Made by a program: the position numbers and the translations under genes. The notes under the pieces were generated by a model, which was given only the letters and a program-made list of their open reading frames with translations, was not told where the DNA came from and ran no database searches. This document shows positions 53,666 through 64,000 of a stretch of 64,000 nt of DNA, one piece after another. The stretch comes from Callipepla californica brunnescens (lineage: Eukaryota; Chordata; Aves; Galliformes; Odontophoridae): contig JALIRH010000036.1 of assembly GCA_023055505.1 (NCBI GenBank), positions 3,472,001 to 3,536,000 on the forward strand. Reading direction: 5' to 3'. How positions within the stretch are numbered: position 1 is the stretch's first letter; the number at the start of each line of letters is the position of its first letter.

Positions 53666-56002
53666 CTTTGCACAGAGCTCAGCACCAACATGTGAAGCCT
53701 CCTCGATGCATTACCTCCAAGCACCAAGGGGAGGACAGGAGGGCACGTGGGCTGCCAATGTCACCTGGCAAAGAGGGGCCATGGGGAGGCATTGTCCCAG
53801 GTGCTCCCCTCCTCCCCGTCTGGCACCGCCAGGCACTTGTGAATGCTGATCCCTGCTCAGTCTGAGTGTGAGTTGCTAATTGCTGCTGACACCTGCCTGG
53901 CTGGGATGCGTGTGACCCCTCCCCAACATCCTGAAGGCATCGGGCGCGGTGTGGGACCCTGGGTGCATTGCATCTGCTGGGCATGAGCTGGGGCATCAGC
54001 TTTGGCTGTGCTTTTCTCCGCTCAGCTTCAATCTGAACCTTCCCTGGGGAATATTCCCCCCCAACACACACACCCAAAAAGCCCTCCCCAGCCCTGTATG
54101 GAGCTGCCAAAGGCAGCTTTTGGTGTCTGCAGGCAACACCCACTGTGTGAGGGTGGCCAGGCTGCCCCATTGTCTCCTTCAGAGACATTGTCCCCCACTA
54201 CGGTCCCAGGAGGGGACATGGGAGCAGCACAGCGGGGCCCGGTGCGATCCCATAAATGCTGGGATGAGATCCCAAAGCTCTGCCCCCCCCATACCCTGAG
54301 ATTCCAAGGGGCTGCCTGCGGGTTGGCACTGATGGGGGTTGGTTATTCATCGTTATTTAATGAGGACATTAAAGTGTGGCGTTCAGCCCTGCTCTGTGCA
54401 TGGGATGAGTCTTTGGGGAGTAATTGCACTGAGAAATGCTCACTCCCAGGGACAGACGTGTGATGAATTAACTTTGGCAATACTTGCAAACCGTGTCATG
54501 CCAATCAGGCGGTGGAGATTGAAAAAGAGCTGAAGTGGAAAGGTGGGCAGAGCCGAGAGGCCCGGAGACAATTGGCAGAGACAGGGCAGGGGTGAAGGCA
54601 GGGCGAGCCCTCACTGCAGCCCCAAAACACCTTTAGGGCTTAAGGCAAAGTGACAGCCAGGAACAATCTCAAACACCACGGCCCCGAGAATCCCTCAGGA
54701 GAGCCCCCGGCACACAGCAGGGCCAGTAGGGCCGGGCACTGGGACCCCCAGCAGATCACCAGTGAGAAGTGTGTTGGCCAACCCCATCTGGATCCCCTCG
54801 GAGAGCAGCAGCCCATCCTTGCTGTTGATCTTGGCCACGGCGGGGGCTTGCAGTATTTTTCCAGCTGCAGAGTTTGGGCTTTGCTTTCTTTCCTCTTTTT
54901 TTTTTTTTTTTAATTTTTCCCCAGATCCATATCAAATCGTGTCATTGCAAACACCATCCAACGGCACAGAGGGAAATGGGGCTGAGCGGACGTGGGACAG
55001 GGCTGCTCCGTGCACCCCGTGCTGCGCCCGTGAACTCCCCGACACGGAAAGCACAGCGTGGGGCCGTCTGCTGCAGCTCTGCTCTGCCCACAGCACTTCC
55101 CCATGGCTGAGCTGCTCGGTTGTTCACTCTGAAGCCTAAGGAGGAACGCTGCGGGGCAGCTGTAATTAACCATTGCATTCCTGCGTGGTGTTTTCTTTCC
55201 GAGACGTGATCCTGCGCGGTCACCGGGTTTAATCTGGGTTTCAGCAGGAATGAACCAAGGGCTTAGCTCCGCGCTCCTGTTTCCTTTTTATTCGATGCCT
55301 CAGAAAGGATTGCAATACTTTGCATCCCTCTCGCAGAGCAGAGCACGGAGCAGCCACCCCACTGCCTGCCCCACAGCCCCGTGCCCCACTGCCTTCCTCC
55401 TACACGCCTGCCTGCTTGCTGGCACACCCGCTGCAATGAACGAGCACCTCCCTATGTCGCTGTGCACAGGGTGGAGCGGCCAGCCCTTGGGTGGATGCCT
55501 CCGAGACATCTCACCTCTATGACTCCATCCTCCTGCTCTCGACTTGCACTCAGGGGCAGGTCCTGATGAGCCACACGCATTTTTCAAGTATGGTTCTGAG
55601 GTGCCCGGAGCCTGAACTTTGCCCCAAACCCATTGAAGTCTCTCCCCACCTGGCAGCAGCCCTAGGAGTACCCCATGGGGCTCAAAGCAGCAGCCATGCC
55701 TCGTCCATCAGATTGCTGCTGACTCAACCCCAAGGGGCTGTGGGCTCTGCAGATGGGGTGATCCTGTTCTTTTGCAGCTAATTCACACTGGGACTAACGA
55801 TGAAGTTGAAGGGAAAAGCTGCACTTGAACAGCTCACAGTGCAAGGATGAGTCGGAGGTCTTCACTGCTGGAGATCTGGCATGGCTTGGATGCCTTTCCA
55901 CCTAGAGAAGGTACAGGAGGGGAAAGGAAGATGCAGAGAGAAGTGTGAGAGCGGGACGTGGCTTGGCCTTCAGGTATATCTCACCATCTTCAGGTGGTCA
56001 AG

Positions 56003-56100
56003 ATAGAATCAGAATCATTATGGTTGGAAAAGACCATGAAGGTCAAACCAACCATGTCCCACTGACCATGTCCCTCAGAGCTACGCCATCATCTTTGTCA
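56003..56100 (-). mobile_element. CR1 LINE 3' fragment, reverse orientation
   Basis: The plus strand has AGAATCAGAATCATTATGGT then TGGAAAAGACCATGAAGGTC, the antisense CR1 tail and terminal segment. Confidence 0.8.
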
Positions 56101-56384
56101 TGAGCATCAGCAGTGTTAGAGCAGTGGTGCTGGGGGATTTCCCTCCCTCCTCTCCCACGCTGCCAAGCACCGTGTTAGGCAATGCTGGCTGGTAAGAGCC
56201 AACCCATCAAAGGTGTGTGAGGGCTTCCCATGCTCACCTCGGCAGCCCTGTCCCTTCCTTCCCCTCCCTGCCCCATGCATCACTCATTTACACAGCACCC
56301 AGCTCGCCCTGGGGCTGCACAGATGCCCGACACTGGGTGAGGCTGAGGATTCCCACAGGCAGGGGATGGGCTGTGGCAGAGACT

Positions 56385-56500
56385 CACATCCAGCTCTGCA
56401 TCTGTCCCCACATCCATCCCCGCATCCCTGCATCCACCCTCACATCCATCACTGCATCCATCCCCGCATCCGTTCCCATTTCCATCCCTACATCCCAGCA
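56385..56500 (+). repeat. CATCC-rich minisatellite
   Basis: Imperfect tandem CATCCATCCCCG, CATCCCTG and CATCCACCCTCA units over about 115 nt, intergenic. Confidence 0.85.
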
Positions 56501-57765
56501 ACCACCTCCACACCTCTCCAGTGTCACCATCCGGCCATAGGACAACCCCACCGTGTCGGGCTGCCCTACAGAATGGCACTTAGTGCAGTCCTCCCCCAGG
56601 CAGTAACACCACGGGGTCCTGCAGGAGCGGGCTCCAGCAGATGAGCCATGCTCCTGCATCCCTGCCCACGAGCACGTATTGCAGAGCTTGCCTCCTGCAG
56701 GAGTTAATTACTGTCACGACTAATAGCACCCAGGTTGCTGTTGGCAGCTTTTACCCCGCGGACCTGCTCGGCAGGGTACGGATCGGACGCAGGGCAGCAG
56801 CTGAGGTCCCTCCTAGCCCAGAGCCACCGTGACTGCACAGGGCAGGCCACAGCAAGTTTCCAACCCATTAGCAATATCTCTAATTACTCAGTGACCTGCT
56901 CTGCCAGGACCTGGGCTATCAGCAGGCTGCAAGCAGGGAGCAGCACGTGGGCAGCTGGGCGCTGTCACCTCCCATCAAACGCACGGGGCCTCCTGGCACC
57001 CGGGATGTTCGCAGTAATTATCAGCTTTATTCTGCAAGAGAGCACTTTGCCTGGATGCCTTTATTTGTTGCAAGAGCCAGATAGGCATCCAACATGTGAA
57101 TGCATGCAAAAGCACGGGTGTGTATGCGCATGCACGGGTCTGAGTGCTGCCTGGGCTGTGCTCACACATTGCATGCTGCGTTGGATGCTTATCGGAGAGG
57201 CAGGGATGTGTGACGGCCCCGGTTCAAGAAAGCACTTAAACAGGCGTGCAGCTTAAAACACGGTCTTAAGTGCTTTGTTGAATCTAAGGGCACTCAGGAA
57301 AATACTTAAATGCCATCTGAAAGAAGGCTGCTTTCCAGCACTGCAGACAAATGGCAGAGGCAGCGGAGAGGAAGCCGGTGTGTTAATGTAGAAACTGAAT
57401 TATTTATTTTGTCTGACTTCAAATGCCTTCCTCTGCTCTAACATCTGAGTCCTAAAAGCAAAGATACTCTCATTTCCTGAGGATGCAGAAGCCCTTATCC
57501 GTTTTTAAACCAAAAAAGACTGAGCTCCCATCCTCACCCCAGTCAAAAGCATCTCCAAAAGACCCATTGTCTGGGTGCTGCACCTAAGCAATGGGAGAAA
57601 AAGAAGACTGGCATTCTCTCCTCATTTCAGAGCTCTGTTTGTGCATCCCGTGCTCCAGCAGGGAAGGTGCTTGCTCAGCTTTGTGTTGCCCAGGTGCTGC
57701 AATGGCTTGCCTGGTAGTTTTGCTGCTTTGATTTATGTTGTCCCTAATTTGAGACTTGCTAGTTG

Positions 57766-57985
57766 AGTTTGGTTGGATTGGGTTTGGTTTGGTCCACTTG
57801 TTTTTTTGGTCTGCTTGGGTTGGGTTGGATTTGGTTGGGTTGGGTTGAGCTGGGTTGGATTTGGTTGGGATGAGTTGGGTTGGGTTTGGTTTGGTCCAGT
57901 TGTTTTTTATCTGGTTGGGTTGGGCTGGGTTGGATTTGGTTGGATTGGATTCAGTTCAGTTTGATTTGGTTTAGTTTGGTTCTGT
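57766..57985 (+). repeat. Imperfect GGTTG/GGTTT pentanucleotide-like repeat
   Basis: About 220 nt of GGTTGGATTTGGTTGGGTTG-type sequence with larger near-duplicates (TTTGGTTTGGTCCA then GTTGTTTTTT occurs twice, near 57785 and 57885). Intergenic. Confidence 0.9.
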
Positions 57986-60701
57986 TTGGTTCAGTGCGTC
58001 CAGCCCTCAGCCTACCAATGCTCATTTTCCTCCACCTTTAAAATAAAGCCAATATGCAAAGAGCTGCAGTGAGGAGGGGTAGAGAAGGACAGAGTGCAAT
58101 TCTGTGGGCTGTCAGAAGGTTCACGCAAAACTGGTAGCAGACTGAGCCTTGACTGCTTGAAAATCTACAGCTTTGCAGGAGTCTTCCATCCTGGTACCAC
58201 ACTGGAGGCAATGCTGCTGGAGCTGCATGGGGAGGCACTTTGTGAGAGGATGAGAGCTCAGAAAATGAGCTGTCTGCCAACACCCAGGGCTCTCCTCTGG
58301 GATGCCACACCCCTGGGTAGAGTGATGCCCAGTGGCTCTGTGCAAGGCCACAGCAGTGAGGACTTCCCTACCCTGCACTGAGCCAGGCAGAGGTGTTGAA
58401 AAGCCCTCCAGTCCCCAGTGGGGTGCTCAGCAAGGGGTTAAATGGCACCGAAACGATCAGCAAACAAGCGGATAATGGTGGGCTCGGTGGGTGCGTCTCC
58501 CCTCCTTCCTCTCCACTGCAAAGTATTCCACCTGCTTGCTCCAGCCATAAAGCCATTCCCGGGGCTGCGAGGAGCACTTGTAAAATCAACAGGGCTTATC
58601 GGACCTAAACTTTGGTAAATACTTGGACAATCACTCCCCTTGTGCTTTCATGCTTGGGAGTGTGTTAGGAGCCAGTAATGCACCTGCAAAATGAAGTCCC
58701 AGTGGTGGGATCTGCTTTCTGGATGTCTCAGCCCAGTGCCAATGGGGCTACGACCCATGCGGGAATAGAGTGGGGTGGGATGGGGGAGAGCTGTCCCTGG
58801 GATGGGGAGGGTTGATTCTCTGCTGGTTGCTGCACGCCCCAGGCCAGAGCTGGCTGCAGAACGCTGACATCTGTGCTTGCTCTGAGCGTTCCTCACGCCA
58901 CGGGAGGATGGAAACATCTGGGGGGAGGATGGAGCGAGCCCCGCAGAAGGAGGAAGGTGATGTGGAACAGATGCTGGGAGCCAGCAGAGCTCTTGGAAGG
59001 GCTGCGTGCGTGCGCGCATGTGTGCAAAGAGCTCTGCGGCTTCTGCTGGGAGAGCAGAGCTGCCCCAACTGCCTGCCACCCAGGGAGAGAGCCCTGAGCT
59101 GTGACGGGAGCTGGGCTGCCGTGCCAGGAGGTCACACGTTTCTCAAAGCTGCCGGAAGGCGGGCGGCTTTGCAGCCAAGCAGATGCTGCGTGCACGGCGC
59201 TCATCGGCCCTGGGGAGCTGCGGGAGGGCCCTTTGCAGCCACGCAACCATCACAGTGTGTGCTCTGAGATGCTGAGCGGCAAAGCCATGGAGCCCCAGCA
59301 CGCCGGGGTCGTGTGCTCACAGGGAACCTGCACCCTCCAGACTCACCGCATCCATGAGCTGAGAGCAGCCGGAGCGCGGCAGCCCGCCAGCCCCTTGGAT
59401 TTGCTCTGTTACAAATTACACACACCCCGAGCAGGCAGGGCCTCCGCTCTTTGAAAACTTATCCCTCGGTGTTTATTATAGAAACCAGTTGCCCTCTCTG
59501 TTGACAGCCAAATTGCGACAGCCCCCGCTGGAACTGCTGCCCACGTGCTCCCCCTGTGCCCGGCAACATGAGGTGATGCCTACACCCCGATGGGCTTTGG
59601 GGTCCTGTGCTTGGGGACAGGGCTGTGCAGCCACCCCCGGTGTCACCGAGTGCTCTCACCGCAGAGAAAGCTCACCTAAATGATTGCAATGCCTCAAAGA
59701 GGACAGAAGGTAATAATTAAATCAGGGAGGAGATGCGAGGTCCTTTCATAGCCCAGCACGTTTCTCCCGGCCTCCAAAAGCGCCCACGGAGGGCTCTGCA
59801 TTGAGGGCTATCTTAAAGGGCTTTCTTAAAGCACAGCCCTGGGTTTGCAGGAGGGAATGCTGTGTGCCGAGCACTGCTGTGTGCCATGCACTGCCAGAGC
59901 AAACCATAATCCTCGCTTATCGCTCTGAAGGGTGAGCGGGTCTGCTCCCAGCTCCTGCAGGTGAGTCACTTCCCCTCTATCTCCTGCATTTCCCATGGGT
60001 AAAAACGGGCTCGATAAGCACAGGTGTGTTTGAGGGATTTAACCCCGACGTGGCTGCACGGTGCCCCAGGGGCCGGGCTGGGTTCCTCCTCCCTTTTCTC
60101 TTCCAGGGTTTCCCTAAGGGGCACAGAACCAAAACAGCACTGCTGGCAGCACGGGGCTGCACTTTGCTTCCTCGCAGCACAGCCCACAGAGAGCAGAGCA
60201 GAATCCCCATCACTACATCCCACGAGGTACGCTGCATCCCCCCCCACCCCCTAGAGCACACTGCACTTCCCACCCTGTGCCCCCCAGCCTGGGCCGTGGG
60301 CCAGCATTTCTTCCCCCACCCCCCCATCTTTTTTTTTCTTTTTTTCTTTTTTTTTCTTTTAATTTCGCTATATTTTCTCGTTATTTTTTTGGAGGCTTCG
60401 CCGGTGTCTGCCTGCTGACTGAAGCTGTCATTATCAGCTCAATAAATCTCTGGCGCGGGTTTTATTGAATCGCTGCCTGAGGGGGAACAAGCCTGTAAAG
60501 GTTGAGGAGAGCAGAGCTTTCCCACGCCTGAGACACGCTGCCGGAGCTCTTGCACACATTCCGGGCCTGCCAGCACTCCGCAAATGTTTGGACAGCCTTG
60601 AACAAATAACACACCTTTAAAGAGGCCAGCATGAAATTTTTCCTCACCCCTCGGCCGCCCTCCTGCTGCCTCGTGCCCCCCCCCCAGCACCCCGCAGTGC
60701 T

Positions 60702-60722
60702 CTGTGTGTGTGTGTGTGTGTG
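60702..60722. repeat. Short (TG)n microsatellite
   Basis: CTGTGTGTGTGTGTGTGTGT (about 10 units) followed by an imperfect TG stretch. Intergenic. Confidence 0.9.
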
Positions 60723-62254
60723 CATGTGCGTGTGCACGGGTTTATTTTAGGCTCGTGGCCGCGCTCCAGTTTCGGGGAGGATGGAGGATGGGGATGGGAG
60801 GAGGTCTGGTTTTTCCTCCCGCAGGTAGGAACCGGCTCCAGCTGTGATTTGGGGGATGCCAATGCTTTGTATTTGTGTTCTCTTCTTTCTTGTTGCATCC
60901 CACGTTGTACGGTTCCAGGGATGCTCAGCGCAGGATCTGCCCCAGCGCGGCGGTGGGGCCGGGGGGGGGTGGAACCTCAGGAAGGATTAATGGAGCAGCC
61001 AGCTGCCTGCCTGCTGAGTTCTGGGAATGTCAGACACCGCAGCCATCTCAACAGCTCCTAAAATTCCCCCTGACTCGTTTCCTGTTGCTGCTTTCCCGAT
61101 GCCGAAAGGCTCAGGCTCCCGTGGATTGAAAAAAAAAAAAAAGAAATAAATAAACGAAAGAAAAAATAATAAAAGTTGGAGGGACTCCAGATTGTAGGCC
61201 TCTGCCTCCTCCATCTTCCCTGTCAACGCGTCGTTAAACAAGGAGCGGGAACGCCGTGCGCTCGTCACCGACAGAGCTGAGCGAAAATCCTGGTGGAGGC
61301 AGCAGGTGACAAGTGGGCTCCCTGCTCCACGGCTCCGTCCCGGGCAGAAGGAGCTGTGCAGACCATAACTTGGCTCCCTTTGGGGAGATGGAGGCACACC
61401 TGAGACAGGGATGCCGCAAGGGGCAAGCAGCAAGCTGCTGCACGCACACGTTGACAACCAACCGCACCTTGGGCAAGGTCAGCAGCGAACGCCAGGATGG
61501 GAAGAGCGAAGGTTGAGCAGCACGGTGTGGGGTTGGGTGTAAGGTCCATTGCCAGCACGCTCGTAAAGTGTGGGGAAGGGAGTGGTTTCTAGCTGGGAAA
61601 ACCTCTCCCGTTGGTTTTTAGGGGCCACCCAGGTGTCCCCAGGTTGGAGGGGGCTGTGTGTCACCCGAGGCGCAAGGAGGAGGATGCCCACTGCTCCTCG
61701 CCCCAGGCTCTGTCAGCTTGAGTTCATTGCTGGGATGGGGCGGGTGGTCAGTGCTTCCTTCCTCGTGTGACCACACCCGCACGGATTTGAGTCACCGCGG
61801 GATGATGCTGAGCAGAGGTTGGGCTGTGCTCTTCTCTCCCAGAAAAAACCCTTCGGGGGTTGGGAGCATCCCAAGAACCAACACGGGCCTTGGAGCATCC
61901 CACCACTCACTGTGGGCTTGGCTGGTTCAGCTGAGGTCCCAGCCCGGCTCATTGATGCCGTTCCCCCCTCAACCCCCCCCAAAAAAAAGCACAGGAACCT
62001 CCGGTTTGCAGCGGGAGGCAGATCAAAACCGCCCCTGAGCTTTCAAGCCTTCAATTGTCCGTTTGCAAAGTGCAGACCACAGAATGGGTGGCCCCTTTCC
62101 TGGAGAAGCTGTGAAAACCTGCTCGGTTCCTGTGCTAGGAAAGCAAACAAACAAACACGACCCGGGCGCCGGGTTTCAGAGCATCAGAGCATCTGGAAGC
62201 AAACCCCGAGCCCCTGCCTGGCTGATAAGAGCCAACCCCTACGCCCACCGATGG

Positions 62255-62360
62255 GAGAACCCGCAGATGTAATTAGAGATGCGAAACGCTCGAAACAAAA
62301 GGGCAAAAAAAAAAAAAAAGCAATCAGCAAAAAGGTAATTAAAACGGATTCAATGAAGCA
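62255..62360. promoter_or_regulatory. Candidate AT-rich conserved-type element
   Basis: GATGTAATTAGAGATGCGAA, a poly-A run, GCAATCAGC and AAGGTAATTAAAACGGATTC lie within 100 nt. Two homeodomain TAATTA sites flank an A15 tract. A TGATAAG site lies just upstream at 62221. The evidence is composition and motifs only. Confidence 0.25.
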
Positions 62361-64000
62361 AAACCGATCCAAACGAAACGCCGGGAGCAGATCCAGCCGA
62401 GCAGGCTGGGGCACGGCGGACCCACGGCTCCGGGCCTGAGTGTTAATATCACTCTGTGCTTCTGCAGACCTTGCAGAGGTCACAGCTCATGCTTCCAGGG
62501 GCAGAGGGATTGATGCCCGGGACCATGGGAGCAGGAGGTTGTGCTGGAAAAGTGTTGGTGCCATCCGAAGGGAGCGCAGCGTTCCGCCGAGCGGCCTCGC
62601 TTATTTTTAGTGTGGAGGTTTATATCGGGAATGACAAATTTGGCATCGGCACTCGGATGTGGCTGGGACGGCCACAATGCAGTCCCAAACACAGCGGGGC
62701 TGCCTCTTCCTCTGCTGTCGGGGCTGGGGGTGGAGGGGAGCACGGCACAGACAGGCAGCTCCAGCCCTCAGCAGCAGGGAGCAGATGGAAGTGAAGAGAG
62801 GCACGTTACACTTGTCCCTGGGCAAAAAAAGCAACGTGTTTTGTATCCCTGTTAAAAAGCAAACTCGTGTTGCTTGGAAAATGGATCGGGTTTTTGGGAA
62901 ATAGGGGGATGCTATCGCTCTGTTTCCTGCCCCAGTGCTGAAAATCCCATGGCTGAACAGGAGGGCACCCTCATGCTGCATCCCACAGCTTCCTGGGGTC
63001 TGCTTATGGTCTCAAGTCCCTGAAATGAAGGGGCCTTTGGGGGGACGCTGCCCAGAACGCTGCCTTGGTGCAGGATGCATTTCTCTCGGGACGCTCCACG
63101 CTCAAGGCAGCACGCCAGGATTAGGATGGGGTGCCCATGGGATGAGGCACTGCCTGAACAACTGCAACAAAACCCCATTGCAGCCAAGCACCGTGCTGGG
63201 AGCACAGAGTAACCCACGTGTGTGTGTGGGAAGCTCTGTGCCCGAGGTTATCTGTTGCTGCAAGGGGGAGGGAGGGGGGGATTTGGGGGCACGCTGTCCT
63301 CGGCGCTGCCTTGTGCTGCTTGCTGCTGGAGATAGGGGCTGCACGCAGCCTTATCCCTCCTGCCAGCTCCCGTGTTTTGGCTGGGGCCAGCGGGAATTAG
63401 CGGCTGTGCAGTGTTTGTTCTCGCCGAGCGTGGGGGAGGCTGAGGGGGGAGAGACAGCGAGAAAATAACAGGGGAGAGAAGGAAGGAAGGGGAGGGGATG
63501 TGTGCGCGGAGCCACGAATTCACGGCATCCTTCCAGGACGCGTTGGGAGGGCACGGTGGGGTGGTTGGAAGGGCTGGGACAGCTCGGGGAGAGAGAGAGC
63601 CCCGTTCAAGCCATCGATCTGCTGATATAGGTCAGCTCCAGTCATTATGCAGAGCTCTAAAAACAGGGCATCAATCACCGCAGCCAGACTTCAACCGCTG
63701 GGACAGAACCGGCGCTGAGGGGGTCTGGAGGTCGGCTTTGCCTTGGGTTTTTATTTCCCCATTTGCAGCCGGAACGGGTCGGCTGGAAGGCGGCACGTTG
63801 CCTTCCACGGGGCTTATCGCTCCCGTGGCCCTCTGCCCCTCCCTGTCTGGCTGGCAGCTACCTGGCTGCGAGCAGCGATGCTATCACACAGCACGCTGAT
63901 AAGGGCCACGGGGATGTGGCAAGCGCTGGCCCTGTAGGACTGCAAACACAGGGACTCACCCCGCCCTGCTTAATACCCCAAAATGCGGCGTTTGGGATGG

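Larger units (their letters stand above)
54000..63999. other. Intergenic region upstream of PERM1, no exon recognised
   Basis: Apart from the CR1 piece and repeats listed separately, I find no protein-like exon or RNA gene on either strand. Homeodomain-type TAATTA sites and GATA sites (TGATAAG) recur, for example at about 56705, 56897, 57015, 62221, 62268, 62336, 62853-62858 and 63895. They often stand in AT-rich islands inside GC-rich DNA. In other vertebrates HES4 and ISG15 lie beyond PERM1, and neither is seen here. Confidence 0.45.

Noticed and set aside
48193..63999. HES4 or ISG15, the usual next genes after PERM1
   Set aside because: No basic helix-loop-helix, Orange, WRPW or ubiquitin-like sequence seen on either strand. 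They must lie outside the window.
1..64000. Bacterial-type features: operons, CRISPR arrays, ribosome binding sites, tRNA or rRNA genes
   Set aside because: The DNA is vertebrate nuclear sequence. The tandem repeats found are minisatellites with no spacer pattern, and I saw no tRNA or rRNA match.

Overview
This window is vertebrate nuclear DNA, almost certainly from a bird and probably a galliform such as chicken. The evidence is split genes with GT-AG introns, about eight CR1 LINE fragments with the avian-type 3' tail, one ERV-like solo LTR, short introns, high GC and many minisatellites typical of a microchromosome. Protein-level recognition gives four genes in the order and orientation NOC2L(-), KLHL17(+), PLEKHN1(+), PERM1(-). 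This is the arrangement of human 1p36.33, which corresponds to the chicken chromosome 21 block. The species and chromosome are inferred and were not tested by a search.

Layout. 1-13515: NOC2L on the minus strand. Twelve 5' coding exons (aa 1-477) are present and the 3' exons lie off the left edge. 13516-13784: a GC-rich bidirectional promoter. 13785-19961: KLHL17 intron 1. 19995-26609: the complete KLHL17 coding sequence (11 coding exons, 590 aa), then a probable long 3'UTR with AATAAA at 29083. 30898-41204: complete PLEKHN1 (15 coding exons, 608 aa). 42737-48192: PERM1 on the minus strand (3 coding exons, 669 aa), converging on PLEKHN1, with a muscle-type promoter near 48.1-48.2 kb. 48.2-64 kb: intergenic DNA upstream of PERM1 with no recognisable exon. 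It holds minisatellites, CR1 pieces and clusters of homeodomain, GATA and nuclear-receptor type sites that look like candidate enhancers.

Function. The four genes are not an operon or a pathway. NOC2L is a nucleolar ribosome-biogenesis and histone/p53-binding factor. KLHL17 is a BTB-Kelch adaptor for Cullin-3 that binds actin. PLEKHN1 is a PH-domain lipid-binding protein linked to mitochondria. PERM1 is a muscle mitochondrial regulator induced by PGC-1 and ERR. All exon boundaries were worked out by hand from splice consensus, reading-frame phase and remembered family sequence, and each junction joins in frame.

Most notable points: two GC-AG introns (KLHL17 and PLEKHN1), competing donors in NOC2L exon 2, a solo LTR close to the NOC2L promoter, a val-thr repeat and a triplicated acidic/aromatic motif in PERM1, a hairpin-forming minisatellite in PERM1, telomere-like repeats in introns, and MEF2/CArG-like/ERRE-type sites at and upstream of the PERM1 promoter. 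I did not find an undescribed system. The window is a conserved vertebrate gene cluster with some locally unusual features.
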